Below, piece after piece: positions 9,056-17,183 of a stretch of 64,000 nt of DNA (the stretch's first letter is position 1; the number at the start of each line of letters is the position of its first letter). Both the position numbers and the translations under genes were made by a program. Origin of the DNA: an uncultured bacterium (lineage in GTDB: Bacteria; Pseudomonadota; Alphaproteobacteria; Sphingomonadales; Sphingomonadaceae); assembly GCA_903884945.1 (NCBI GenBank), contig CAISGR010000027.1, positions 99,162 through 163,161 on the forward strand. The letters are read 5' to 3'. The notes beneath the pieces were generated by a model. The model searched no databases, was not told where the DNA came from, and saw only the letters and a list, made by a program, of their open reading frames with translations.

Positions 9056-9928
9056 ATGACCCTGGAACAACTCAGGATTTTCGTCGGTGTCGCTGAGCGC
9101 GAGCACATGACGCGCGCGGCCGAAGCGCTCAATGTGACGCAGTCAGCCGCAAGCGCTGCCATCGCCGCGCTGGAAGCCCGGCACGGCGTGCCGCTGTTCC
9201 ACCGGGTCGGCCGTGGGATCGAACTGTCCGAAGCGGGCCGCATGTTTCTGGTCGACGCACGCGCAGTGCTTGGCCGTGCCGCCAGCGCGGAACTTGCACT
9301 GGCCGAATATGCAGGACTGGAGCGCGGCACTCTGCGGCTAGTCGCAAGCCAGACGATCGCGGGCTATTGGCTGCCCCGCCAGCTGGCCGCGTTCCATGCG
9401 CGCTACCCCGCGATCTCAATCGAACTGGCGATCGACAACACCGAGGGGGCCGCGGCGCGCGTGCTCGACGGTGCGGTCGAGCTCGGCTTCGTCGAGGGTG
9501 TGATCGACGAGCCCGCGCTCGCGCATTGGACGGTCGCGAACGACCGCATGGTGCTGGTAAGCGACCGCGCAGCCGACACGATCGACGAGGACTGGATCCG
9601 CGCCGCACGCTGGATCGTCCGCGAGCAGGGATCGGGCACGCGCTGGTCGTTCGAGGAGGTGCTGCGCCAGCGCGGCGTCGATCCGTCGGACCTCACCGTG
9701 GCGCTGATGCTACCATCGAACGAGGCGGTACGTAGCGCGGTCGAGGCCGGGGCGGGCGTCGCGGTGCTGTCGCAGCATGTCGTCGCACCTGCAATCGCGG
9801 CCGGCACGTTGCACGATCTACCGCTCGGTCTGCCGCGGCGTCCGTTCTACGCGCTGCGCCATAAAGAGCGGTATCGAACGCGGGCGGCCGATGCGCTGAC
9901 CGATCTCATCAAGGAGACTGGCAAGTGA
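9056..9928 (+). CDS. LysR-family transcriptional regulator
   Basis: A 290-residue regulator. The N-terminal winged helix-turn-helix is at residues 1-60 (LEQLRIFVGVAEREHMTRAAEALNVTQSAASAAIAALE), and the LysR substrate-binding domain spans roughly 90-285. The start follows GGCAAGGAG at good spacing. Its stop overlaps the start of the TDT transporter (ATGA), so regulator and transporter are co-transcribed, which is unusual for LysR genes that normally diverge from their target. The ligand is unknown; sulfite/sulfate is a reasonable guess from the downstream genes. A decayed copy of this gene's C-terminus lies at 14472-14611. Confidence 0.9.
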   Translation: MTLEQLRIFVGVAEREHMTRAAEALNVTQSAASAAIAALEARHGVPLFHRVGRGIELSEAGRMFLVDARAVLGRAASAELALAEYAGLERGTLRLVASQTIAGYWLPRQLAAFHARYPAISIELAIDNTEGAAARVLDGAVELGFVEGVIDEPALAHWTVANDRMVLVSDRAADTIDEDWIRAARWIVREQGSGTRWSFEEVLRQRGVDPSDLTVALMLPSNEAVRSAVEAGAGVAVLSQHVVAPAIAAGTLHDLPLGLPRRPFYALRHKERYRTRAADALTDLIKETGK

Positions 9929-11076
9929 CCGCCGATCTGAAACCCGTTTTCGATGGCCTGAAGCCCCTCAGCCGGCTCGACTCCCCGCGCGAGATGATCC
10001 GGCAGTTCACCCCCAACTGGTTCGCCGCTACGATGGGCACCGGCATTCTCGCGCTCGCCTTGCCGCAGGTGCCGGGCGTCGGCGCATCGCTGCACCCGGT
10101 CGGCGAGGTGTTGTGGTATTTCAACATCGCGCTCTTCACGCTGTTCGCCGGGCTCTACACCGCGCGCTGGACGATTTTCGGGCACGAGGCGCGGCGGATC
10201 TTCGGGCACAACACCGTATCGATGTTCATCGGTACGATCCCGATGGGCCTCGCGACGATCATCAACGGGTTCCTGGCGTTCGGCCTGCCGCGGTTCGGCG
10301 CCGGCGTGATCCCGATCGCCGAGACATTGTGGTGGATCGACGTCGCGATGTCGCTCGCCTGCGGTGTGGCGATCCCCTACCTCATGTTCACGCGGCACGA
10401 ACATTCGCTCGACGGCATGACCGCGGTGTGGCTGCTGCCGGTGGTCGCGGCGGAGGTCGCAGGTGCGAGCGGCGGCCTGCTCGCCCCGCATCTGGCGGAC
10501 GCGCATCACCAGTTCGTCGTGCTCGCAACGTCGTATGTGCTCTGGGCTTATTCAGTGCCGGTCGCGTTCGGCATCCTCGCGATCCTGATCCTGCGGATGG
10601 CACTGCACAAGCTGCCGCACGAGAGCATGGCCGCCTCGAGCTGGCTCGCGCTCGGTCCGATTGGCACCGGCGCGCTTGGGATGCTGGTGCTCGGCAGCAA
10701 CGCGCCCGCGATCCTCGCCGCCAACGGCCTGGGGCAGATCGGCGCGGTAGCGCAGGGGATTGGCACGATTGCCGGGCTGCTGCTCTGGGGTTTCGGTCTG
10801 TGGTGGCTGGCGCTCGCGACGCTGATCACGATCCGCTACTGGCGCGCGGGCATTCCGTTCAACCTCGGCTGGTGGGGCTATACCTTCCCGCTTGGCGTCT
10901 ACACGGTCGCCACCTTCAAGCTCGGCACGACGCTTCAGCTCGGCTTTTTCGGGATCGTCGGCACTGTCCTCACAGTGGCGCTCGCAGCAATGTGGCTGCT
11001 GGTCGGCGCCAAGACGGTCGCGGGCGGCTGGCGCGGGAACCTGTTCGTGTCGCCCTGCATCGCCCAAGCCAATTGA
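9925..11076 (+). CDS. TDT-family transporter (SLAC1/TehA/sulfite-exporter type)
   Basis: A 383-residue inner-membrane protein with about ten helices, the length and pattern of the tellurite-resistance/dicarboxylate transporter family. The first helix pair contains the typical FTPNWFAATMGTGILALAL, and later helices include GWWGYTFPLGVYTVATFKLGTTLQL. Members export sulfite (SSU1, TauE-like roles), dicarboxylates or anions. Given the two sulfite-oxidase-like enzymes downstream, sulfite efflux is the best-supported role, though dicarboxylate transport with mdh is the alternative. It is translationally coupled to the LysR gene. Confidence 0.85.
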   Translation: MTADLKPVFDGLKPLSRLDSPREMIRQFTPNWFAATMGTGILALALPQVPGVGASLHPVGEVLWYFNIALFTLFAGLYTARWTIFGHEARRIFGHNTVSMFIGTIPMGLATIINGFLAFGLPRFGAGVIPIAETLWWIDVAMSLACGVAIPYLMFTRHEHSLDGMTAVWLLPVVAAEVAGASGGLLAPHLADAHHQFVVLATSYVLWAYSVPVAFGILAILILRMALHKLPHESMAASSWLALGPIGTGALGMLVLGSNAPAILAANGLGQIGAVAQGIGTIAGLLLWGFGLWWLALATLITIRYWRAGIPFNLGWWGYTFPLGVYTVATFKLGTTLQLGFFGIVGTVLTVALAAMWLLVGAKTVAGGWRGNLFVSPCIAQAN

Positions 11077-11182
11077 TGGGCCGAACTGATCGTCCTGTCG
11101 GATCGAACCGTCGCATCCGATCGACCCGTACCGGGTAGACCGGCGGACGGGTCGCGCATAAAAGCATGACATCGAAGGGAGA

Positions 11183-12427
11183 ATGCTGGTGGACAGCCTG
11201 GATATGAAATTGGCGCAGGCGATGAACCGCCGTCGCTTTCTCTCAGAAGCCGCGATCGGTAGCGGCGCGCTGATCGCCGCACCCGCGCTGGCGCAGAGCA
11301 TGGTCGATCTGCATCTGCCAGGTGGCCCATCGGAACGGCCCATGACCAACGCGTTCCCCGGCAAGGGCAACATGATCCTCCAGCGTATCCACCCGCCGTT
11401 GCTGGAAACGCCGATGAGCGTGTTCAATGGCGACGTCTTCACGCCGAACGACCAGTTCTTCGTCCGCTGGCACTGGGCCGACATCCCGACCGCGATCGAT
11501 GTCGAGGCGTTCCGGATCAAGGTGTACGGCGCGGTCACGCGTCCGCTGTCGATCTCGCTCGCGCAACTGCTGAAGCTGCCGCGCGTCGAGTTGGCGGCAA
11601 TCAACCAATGCTCGGGCAATTCGCGGGCGTTGTTCCAGCCTCCGGTGGCGGGTGCGCAGTGGCGTCACGGGGCGATGGGCAACGCCAAATGGCTCGGCGT
11701 TCGCTTACGCGACGTGCTCGACATCGCCGGCGTGAAGCCGGGCGCGGTCGCGGTACGGTTCGGTGCGCTCGACCAGCCGGTGGTCACGGGCGCACCGGAT
11801 TTCGCCAAGTCGCTGTCGATCGACCACGCACGCGACGGCGAAGTGATGCTGGCGTTCGGAATGAACGGCGAGCAGATGCCGCTCCTCAATGGCTTCCCGG
11901 TCCGGCTGATCGTACCCGGCTGGTATTCGACCTATTGGGTCAAGATGCTGAACGACATCGAGGTGCTCGCCGCACCCGACGACGGTTACTGGATGGCCAA
12001 GGCTTACAAAATCCCTGACACTCCAGGCGCGAACGTGCGGCCGGGCCAGAAGGATTTCCCGGCCGTTCCGATCAACAAGATGATCCCGCGCAGTTGGGTC
12101 ACGAGCCTCGACGAAGGGCAGGCGATCGCGTTCGACCGCTCGATCCCGCTGGGCGGCATTGCGATGGGGGGCGATTGCGGCGTCGCCAAGGTCGATGTGT
12201 CGACCGACAACGGCAAGACCTGGTACAAGACGACGCTCGGCCCCGATCACGGCAAATACAGTTTCCGCCGCTGGGATGCGCAGGTTCCGCTCACCCATGC
12301 GGGCCCGACCAGGCTGATGTCGCGCTGCTGGAACACCGCCGGCCTCGCGCAGCCGATGACGCCGATCTGGAACCCGGGCGGTTTCATGCGCGGCAACATC
12401 GAAACCACCAACATCGTCGTCGGCTGA
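11183..12427 (+). CDS. Periplasmic molybdopterin oxidoreductase, SorA/SoxC sulfite dehydrogenase-like
   Basis: A 414-residue protein of the sulfite oxidase family. The N-terminus has a twin-arginine signal (NRRRFLSEAAIGSGALIAAPALAQ), so it is exported folded with its cofactor. The molybdenum-ligand cysteine is in AAINQCSGNSRALF, and PVRLIVPGWYSTYWVKMLNDIEV belongs to the cofactor domain. The C-terminal dimerisation domain follows (VAKVDVSTDNGKTW). It probably oxidises sulfite to sulfate and passes electrons to the cytochrome encoded 12 bases downstream. Several in-frame starts exist: 11183, 11204 and 11222. The upstream 106 bases contain two inverted repeats (CGGAT...ATCCG and ACCCG-TAC-CGGGT) that could bind the LysR regulator. 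Confidence 0.88.
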   Translation: MLVDSLDMKLAQAMNRRRFLSEAAIGSGALIAAPALAQSMVDLHLPGGPSERPMTNAFPGKGNMILQRIHPPLLETPMSVFNGDVFTPNDQFFVRWHWADIPTAIDVEAFRIKVYGAVTRPLSISLAQLLKLPRVELAAINQCSGNSRALFQPPVAGAQWRHGAMGNAKWLGVRLRDVLDIAGVKPGAVAVRFGALDQPVVTGAPDFAKSLSIDHARDGEVMLAFGMNGEQMPLLNGFPVRLIVPGWYSTYWVKMLNDIEVLAAPDDGYWMAKAYKIPDTPGANVRPGQKDFPAVPINKMIPRSWVTSLDEGQAIAFDRSIPLGGIAMGGDCGVAKVDVSTDNGKTWYKTTLGPDHGKYSFRRWDAQVPLTHAGPTRLMSRCWNTAGLAQPMTPIWNPGGFMRGNIETTNIVVG

Positions 12428-12439
12428 GGAGCAACGCCT

Positions 12440-12916
12440 GTGAAAACGCCTTCCATCGGCACGCTGTCGTTCGGGTTCGTCGGCGCGACCGTCGTTCTGC
12501 TGCTTGCGATCGGTTCCCCGAACAGCCGTGTCGCCCCGCCGCCTGCGGCCCCGACTGCACCACCGCCGCCAAGCGTCTCGGCGCGCGGCTTTTCGCTGGC
12601 GTCCACCTCGGTCGATCTTCCGACCGACGAAGGTCAATATCCCGCCGGCCCGCATGCCGATGTCATCAATGCCAACTGCACGTCGTGTCATTCGGCGAGC
12701 ATGGCGCTGAACCAGCCACCACTCTCTGGCGACCAGTGGACCGCGGAGGTCACCAAGATGCGCGAGGTCTACAAGGCACCCGTCGCCGCAGCCGACGTAC
12801 CGGCGATCGTCGCCTATCTGACTGCCATGAGCACGAAGCAGCCGGGCGCCGCGAAGGGCAAGGCACAGGACCCCGATCCGAAGGCTGCGCCCGACGTATC
12901 TGGAGGATCAGGTTAA
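12440..12916 (+). CDS. Monohaem cytochrome c, probable electron acceptor subunit (SorB-like)
   Basis: A 158-residue protein starting at GTG, with GAGGAG eight bases upstream. An N-terminal anchor or signal (SFGFVGATVVLLLAIGS) is followed by a proline-rich linker. The single haem-binding motif CTSCH lies near residue 80 (ADVINANCTSCHSASMAL). The methionine of VTKMREVYKAPV is a likely distal ligand. It directly follows the SorA-like gene, the order seen for SorAB sulfite dehydrogenases, so it most likely carries electrons from sulfite oxidation to the respiratory chain. The acidic, glycine-rich tail is probably disordered. Confidence 0.85.
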   Translation: MKTPSIGTLSFGFVGATVVLLLAIGSPNSRVAPPPAAPTAPPPPSVSARGFSLASTSVDLPTDEGQYPAGPHADVINANCTSCHSASMALNQPPLSGDQWTAEVTKMREVYKAPVAAADVPAIVAYLTAMSTKQPGAAKGKAQDPDPKAAPDVSGGSG

Positions 12917-12925
12917 GCCATCAAC

Positions 12926-14290
12926 TCACGACACGCGGTTTTGCGCGCGAAGTGCTGTGCGGCGTGTACGTGTCTCGCGCAGTGTCGCATCGGGCGCCAG
13001 ACCGTCTGCCGGCACCTTGGGTATCGCAACGCGCTGCGACAGGTAGATGCCGTTGTGGCCCGAGCAGAGATAGGCCACGAAACAGGCGACGGCGATCGGC
13101 ACCGCATAGGCGGCGCCGAACAGTTCGATTCCCATGAAGGTGCAGGCGAGCGGGGTATTGGCGGCCCCGGCAAACACCGCGACAAAGCCGATCGCGGCGA
13201 ACAGGCCCGTCGGCACGCCCAAGAAAGGCGCCAGCGCGTTACCGAGCGCTGCGCCGATGAAGAACAACGGCGTGACTTCACCGCCTTTGAAACCCGCGCC
13301 GAGCGTGACGACGGTAAACAGCAGCTTGATCGCCCAACTCCACGGATGCGTGTCCGGTCCGAAGAAGCTGGCGATGGTAAGGCTGTCGGGCCCCGCTGCC
13401 AGGACACCCAGGCCCAGATAGTCGCGCGTGCCGAATAGGAAGACGAGCGCGATAACGACGGCCCCGCCTATCACTGGACGTAGTGGACCATAGGGAACGA
13501 TCCGCTTGAGCCATCCCCCGACCACGTGGTTGGCTTCGGCGAAGGCCAGACCGACCAGTCCGAATATGATCCCCGCAACACCTGCCTTCGTCACGAGCAG
13601 CGCATCGACGGGTATCAACGCACCGATCGGGTAGACACCGTGATGGATACCCCAGGCGAGGCACGTCCAATCGCCGACCAGCGCTGCAACAAGGCAAGGC
13701 ACCAGCGCGGAATATTCAACGCGGCCGATCGCCAGCACTTCGAGCGCGAAGACCGCTCCTGCGATCGGCGTGCCGAAGACCGCGCCGAACCCGGCTGCGA
13801 TCCCCGTCTTCAACAGGATGCGCGTGCCGCCCGCATCGAGGTGGAGCGCGCGGCCGAAACCGCTGGCAAGGCTTCCGCCTAATTGGACGGCGGTGCCTTC
13901 ACGTCCGGCCGAGCCACCGAAAAGATGCGTCACCACTGTGCCGAAGAAGATGAGCGGCGCCATCCGCAGCGGCACACCGCCGCCCGGCTCGTGGATCTGC
14001 TCGACGATCAGGTTGTTGCCGCCCTCCACCGAGCGCCCGGTGAGATGGTAGAGCAATCCGACCACGAACCCGCCCACCGGCAGCAGATAGAGCAGCCAGG
14101 GCGATGCGAACCGCAGTCGCGTAACGGTATCGAGGCTCAACAGGAACGCCGCACATAGCGTCCCGACGAGTGCCGCCATGGGCAGCAGGATCAGCGCCCA
14201 GCGCAGGACAGAGATCGCATGGTCGTGACGATCGCGCACAAATGCCGCAACGTTCAGCGTGTCGACCAGATTGCGAAAGGTAGCGCGCAC
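12926..14290 (-). CDS. CLC-F-type fluoride/proton antiporter
   Basis: A 454-residue CLC-family protein with about twelve helices. Two selectivity motifs mark it as the fluoride-specific clade: [10 protein letters not shown], with GNNLI in place of the chloride-type GSGIP, and [15 protein letters not shown], with GREGT in place of G(K/R)EGP. It expels fluoride in exchange for protons across the inner membrane. It starts at GTG with a strong AAGGAGG four bases upstream. A fluoride riboswitch sits in its leader at 14320-14382, which independently supports the substrate. It converges on the cytochrome gene with nine bases between. Confidence 0.92.
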   Translation of the reverse strand: MRATFRNLVDTLNVAAFVRDRHDHAISVLRWALILLPMAALVGTLCAAFLLSLDTVTRLRFASPWLLYLLPVGGFVVGLLYHLTGRSVEGGNNLIVEQIHEPGGGVPLRMAPLIFFGTVVTHLFGGSAGREGTAVQLGGSLASGFGRALHLDAGGTRILLKTGIAAGFGAVFGTPIAGAVFALEVLAIGRVEYSALVPCLVAALVGDWTCLAWGIHHGVYPIGALIPVDALLVTKAGVAGIIFGLVGLAFAEANHVVGGWLKRIVPYGPLRPVIGGAVVIALVFLFGTRDYLGLGVLAAGPDSLTIASFFGPDTHPWSWAIKLLFTVVTLGAGFKGGEVTPLFFIGAALGNALAPFLGVPTGLFAAIGFVAVFAGAANTPLACTFMGIELFGAAYAVPIAVACFVAYLCSGHNGIYLSQRVAIPKVPADGLAPDATLRETRTRRTALRAQNRVS

Positions 14291-14319
14291 AATTCCTCCT
14301 TGCTGCCTGACGGCGCCAA

Positions 14320-14382
14320 GTAGGAATCATCAGCTCATGTCAGAGCGGTTCGGCCAAATTGCCCGGCAGAAATCCATTGCCG
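14320..14382 (-). ncRNA. Fluoride riboswitch (crcB motif)
   Basis: Read on the minus strand, the leader has the conserved elements in order: GGCAATGGATTTCTGCC (first stem, with the GATGG-like region), then GAACCGC, then GCTGATGATTCCTAC. These match the crcB-motif pattern of GGCGAUGG, an A-rich ACCGC segment and CUGAUGNNUCCUAC. It ends about 25 bases before the Shine-Dalgarno of the CLC-F gene, so it most likely opens translation or transcription when fluoride binds. Confidence 0.88.
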
Positions 14383-14471
14383 AGGTCGATGTATGAGACG
14401 TTGGCCCCAACCGTCAATGGGCATGTTGGTCGGGCAAATGCTCGGACCTGTCAGTCGCCAGGGTCTATCTG

Positions 14472-14611
14472 AGCCCGTTATATGGACCGACCCGGGTACG
14501 CTACATGCGGGACCGATCGGTTTCGACCCGCGCGTCGTTTTCGGGCTGCGTCACAAGGGGCGATACCGCACGAAAGCCGCCGATGCGCTGCCGGGTCTGA
14601 TCGGCCCGTAG
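14472..14611 (+). pseudogene. C-terminal remnant of a LysR-family regulator
   Basis: The frame ends GTLHAGPIGFDPRVV, FGLRHKGRYRTKAADALPGLI. This aligns with the end of the intact LysR protein at 9056-9928 (GTLHDLPLGLPRRPF, YALRHKERYRTRAADALTDLI). No helix-turn-helix or effector domain is present. It is a leftover of a second, related regulator, showing that the cargo was assembled by deletion or recombination. Confidence 0.75.
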
Positions 14612-14630
14612 CGTGGTTAGCGCTGCTGCG

Positions 14631-15071
14631 CTACGAGCGCGCCGTCCAGATGCCGACGAGCGCGGCCAGCGACACGAGCATAAGAAACCCGTTCATTACC
14701 AGGAGCAACGCCGCTGGCAGGCGCTTGATGTCGGGTCGTGGCGGCGGGGCGCCGGCACCCATCTCGCGCCACACCGCGGCGACAAAGCAAAAGGCGCTGA
14801 ACAGGATCAGCATGGTCCCGGTCGCCGTCGCCAGCCACGGGAACACGACGTCCTTGAGCAGCGCGCGCGCGCCGATCCCGGAAGCGAGCGCCGCCAGTCC
14901 GGTACGCACCCAGGCGGCATAGGTGCGTTCACCGGCGAGGATTGTGCGGTCTGCGGCAAGCTCCGTGCGACGATCAGCGCTGTCCACCTGCTGGACTGCG
15001 CTGTCCTTCAGCGCGCTCGCGCTCTCCGCCAGCTTCGCATGGGCCCGATCGGCGTCGTGCGGCGCGTCCAT
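14631..15071 (-). CDS. DUF202-like small membrane protein
   Basis: A 146-residue protein. The N-terminal segment is charged and helical (AESASALKDSAVQQVDSADRRTELAADRTILAGERTYAAWVRTG). The latter part carries the DUF202 signature ADRTxLAxERTxxAWxRTGLA, followed by three hydrophobic helices. Its role is unknown; the family is found in membrane proteins from bacteria to yeast VTC complexes. The ATG at 15071 overlaps the stop of the upstream sulfite-oxidase-like gene by one base, so they are co-translated. Confidence 0.82.
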   Translation of the reverse strand: MDAPHDADRAHAKLAESASALKDSAVQQVDSADRRTELAADRTILAGERTYAAWVRTGLAALASGIGARALLKDVVFPWLATATGTMLILFSAFCFVAAVWREMGAGAPPPRPDIKRLPAALLLVMNGFLMLVSLAALVGIWTARS

Positions 15072-16156
15072 CAGCCGGCGGTGACGGTGATGCGATGCCA
15101 AGCCGTCGAGAGATAGCCGGCGAAGTTCCAGATCGCTTCGGGCCGTTCGGGCTGCATCTGCCCGGCACCGTCGACGGCGCGCACGACCAGGACGTGGAGC
15201 CCGGGCGAGAGATCGACCGTGACGTGCCACTGCGTCCAGCTCCAGGGTGAATCCGGTTGGCTGGTCAGTTCCGCCTGCAGCCAGTCGGTGCCGTCATTGA
15301 CGGAGACCTCGACGCGCGAGACCGCTCGGCCGAAGGCGACCGCATAGCCCGCGATTTCGCATGCGCCGGCGCCGATATGCGCGCCGTCCACGGGGGCGCA
15401 GATCGCAGCGTTGAGCGGCATCTCCTCGATCGTCAGGCCCCGGTCCCAATCCGCGTCCTCCTTCGCTACCGACGCCGGAAAGAGCTTGTAGTCCTTGGCC
15501 TGGATCGGCGCATCGGACGGGCGATCGCGCACCTCGATGCGCGTCAGCCACTTGGCGCTACGAACGCCCGCATAGCCCGGCACGACGAGCCGCAGCGGTG
15601 CGCCATGTTCGGGGGCCAGCACCTCGCCGTTCATGCCCCAGGCGATGAGCACGTCCGGCTCTAGCGCCTTGGCGATCGAGATCGAGGCACCGAACGGCGC
15701 CGTCTCACCATCGACATCCACGTCGTCGGCCCCCGTAGTGCCGACGAACGACGCGCCATCTTGGATGCCGGCCGCGGCGAGTACGTCGCACAGTGCGACG
15801 CCGGTCCAAGCCGCATTGCCGATCGCGCCCACGTCCCAGGGATCGCCCGAAGTCTTTTCCACGTCTTGAAGATGTGCCCGACGATTGCCGGCGCACTGCA
15901 TGGTCGCGGTCACTGTCCGGGTCGCAAATGCCGTTTGAAGTTCGGCGACCGTGTAGGAGCGCGGGCGGTCGACCAAGCCGTCCAGCGCTATACGATGATC
16001 GTCGGCCAGCTCCGGCGTAGGTCCGTGACTGCGGATGTAGAAATTCGCCTGCGGCGTCAGGAAGGACGTGATCAGTTTATCCGGAGGCGTTTCCGCATTG
16101 AGCGGCTCCGGACAGCGGAGGATTAGATTCTGTTCGGCGCGATCGGATGCGGTCAT
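15071..16156 (-). CDS. Sulfite oxidase-like molybdopterin enzyme without signal peptide
   Basis: A 361-residue sulfite-oxidase-family protein. The cofactor domain has FYIRSHGPTPEL, the likely molybdenum-ligand cysteine in TATMQCAGNRR, and the substrate/cofactor segment GAPLRLVVPGYAGVRSAKWLTRIEV. The C-terminal dimerisation domain includes VSRVEVSVNDGTDWLQAEL and WSWTQWHVTVDL. There is no twin-arginine or Sec signal, so it should act in the cytoplasm, unlike the SorA-like protein at 11183. No cytochrome partner is adjacent; the next gene is a DUF202 membrane protein. Its electron acceptor is therefore unclear. Confidence 0.85.
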   Translation of the reverse strand: MTASDRAEQNLILRCPEPLNAETPPDKLITSFLTPQANFYIRSHGPTPELADDHRIALDGLVDRPRSYTVAELQTAFATRTVTATMQCAGNRRAHLQDVEKTSGDPWDVGAIGNAAWTGVALCDVLAAAGIQDGASFVGTTGADDVDVDGETAPFGASISIAKALEPDVLIAWGMNGEVLAPEHGAPLRLVVPGYAGVRSAKWLTRIEVRDRPSDAPIQAKDYKLFPASVAKEDADWDRGLTIEEMPLNAAICAPVDGAHIGAGACEIAGYAVAFGRAVSRVEVSVNDGTDWLQAELTSQPDSPWSWTQWHVTVDLSPGLHVLVVRAVDGAGQMQPERPEAIWNFAGYLSTAWHRITVTAG

Positions 16157-16457
16157 GCAAGCGGCCTACCATGATGAAATCAATAGCGAAATTGATCGTT
16201 TGGCTGGACGATGTCACCCAGACTCTTTCGATAGCCTATCCCTTTCTAGACGGGGGGAGCGATCGCCATGCCGTCGCGCAAGAGGCGCCGAGTGCAAGAC
16301 AGCCTTTCCCGTAGATCGACTCAATGTGGCTGAGCTTGCTACGACGGCTTTGTCCCAAAAGTCGTCGCTAGGCACCAGGGATGACGGAAAACCCTATCGC
16401 CATCGCAGATGCGCGACAAACGGGTGTTTCCCGACACCCGGAGCGGGGCTGTCGGCG
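16157..16457. other. Right-end spacer of the transposon
   Basis: Three hundred bases between the second sulfite-oxidase gene and the right inverted repeat. The first part must hold the promoter for the leftward gene pair. I see no convincing gene, tRNA or strong hairpin in the rest. Confidence 0.5.
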
Positions 16458-16495
16458 CTTAGCGTATATTTGGGTCTGTTCTATGTACCGACCCC
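16458..16495 (-). repeat. Right terminal inverted repeat (38 bp) of the Tn3-family element
   Basis: The reverse complement starts GGGGTCGGTACATAGAAC and ends TATACGCTAAG, matching the left repeat at 36 of 38 positions. Confidence 0.95.
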
Positions 16496-16515
16496 ATGGT
16501 CGTGCGTAAAGGCAT
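16496..16515 (-). pseudogene. 5' end of the cupin gene split by the transposon
   Basis: The minus strand reads ATGCCTTTACGCACGACCAT up to the transposon end, six and two-thirds codons (MPLRTT-). Joined to the other flank at 403 it continues in frame as I-GEVVHLPTL. It starts 33 bases after the stop of the CsoR/RcnR-type gene, which fits a two-gene operon before insertion. The evidence is short, so this is an inference. Confidence 0.5.
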
Positions 16516-16547
16516 CAATGTCGCGGGTCGTCGTCAATATCTGAGCC

Positions 16548-16823
16548 TTATTTGGCGTAGCGGCGTATGACCGCGATCAATTCTTCTGCGCCGGCAGAGC
16601 GATCCTCGGGAGAGAGGTCAGGGTCCGCTACATGAGCTCGGACATGCTCTTCAATAATCTCGTCCATGAGACCGTTCATGGCGCCCCGTGTCGCTGCGAC
16701 GAGATGCAGCGTCGTCGAGCAATCCGTGCCTGCCGCCAGCGCTTTCTCGATCGCTTTGACCTGGCCTGCGATCCGGCGGACCCGCTTCAGAAGTTCGTCA
16801 TTGCTAGTTACCAGATGTCCCAT
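16548..16823 (-). CDS. CsoR/RcnR-family metal- or formaldehyde-sensing repressor
   Basis: A 91-residue all-helical repressor of the DUF156 family. The N-terminal helix has LLKRVRRIAGQVKAIEKAL. A single conserved cysteine near residue 35 (TDCSTTLHLVAATRGAMNGLMDEIIEEH) and histidines at the family's sensing positions follow. The pattern, with Cys and then His on the second helix, fits RcnR/FrmR-like or copper-type CsoR members; the inducer cannot be decided from sequence. It probably represses itself and the cupin gene that followed it before transposon insertion. Confidence 0.88.
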   Translation of the reverse strand: MGHLVTSNDELLKRVRRIAGQVKAIEKALAAGTDCSTTLHLVAATRGAMNGLMDEIIEEHVRAHVADPDLSPEDRSAGAEELIAVIRRYAK

Positions 16824-16825
16824 AG

Positions 16826-16852
16826 GATACCTACCTACCCTATCTATACCAC
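16826..16852. promoter_or_regulatory. Possible operator of the CsoR/RcnR-type repressor
   Basis: Immediately upstream of the start codon the minus strand reads GGTATAGATAGGGT then AGGTAGGTATCC. This is a G-tract flanked by ATA/TAT, the general form of operators for this repressor family. The assignment rests on position and composition. Confidence 0.4.
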
Positions 16853-17183
16853 GAACAAAAGGATGCTTTAATATCGCTTTGACCGCGGCCTAAGTGTCAC
16901 TGCAGCCTCCAATATGCATGGCATCCTGCCAGTGGTGCTGCGGATCGCAGAATGAAAGCGCTACCTCCCACCCGCACCACTGCGTGAACTCGCACATGGC
17001 AACGGAAACCGATTCCCTGTGATCTGCCGGTCATGCGCATGCTTGAGAATGAGGAGGGACATCGTACCACGGCGACTTCAGCATCGTCGGATGGCGTACA
17101 CCGGAGAGCGGGCACCCACGCTGGGATGCGTGCCCAAACACCACCAGGATTTGTCCAGTAGCGCCCCGCACCAGGGGCCCCTG
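16853..17183. other. Gene-free spacer
   Basis: About 330 bases with only weak frames of atypical composition. I see no recognisable protein, RNA gene or strong terminator. Confidence 0.4.

Larger units (their letters stand above)
404..16495. mobile_element. Tn3-family transposon, about 16.1 kb, with sulfite/fluoride cargo
   Basis: The ends are 38-bp inverted repeats beginning GGGGTCGGTACATAGAAC and ending GCTAAG, the GGGG...TAAG form typical of Tn3-family termini. They match at 36 of 38 positions. tnpA and tnpR sit at the left end and a res-like dyad lies beside tnpR. Cargo runs from two YVTN propellers through mdh, a TDT exporter, molybdoenzymes and a CLC-F antiporter to the right repeat. 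The 5 bases outside the left end (CGCCG) and right end (ATGGT) differ, so there is no target duplication. The interrupted cupin gene nevertheless joins in frame across the element. Confidence 0.9.

Noticed and set aside
10113..11138. A 341-codon frame overlapping the TDT transporter in another frame
   Set aside because: It is arginine-rich and lacks membrane helices, whereas the 9925-11076 frame has the family pattern and is coupled to LysR.
14393..14611. A 72-residue intact gene
   Set aside because: Only the C-terminal part resembles a protein (a LysR end) and the first 25 codons have no support, so it is treated as a remnant.
404..16495. A 5-bp target-site duplication at the transposon ends
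   Set aside because: The flanking pentamers CGCCG and ATGGT do not match, even allowing one-base shifts of the ends.
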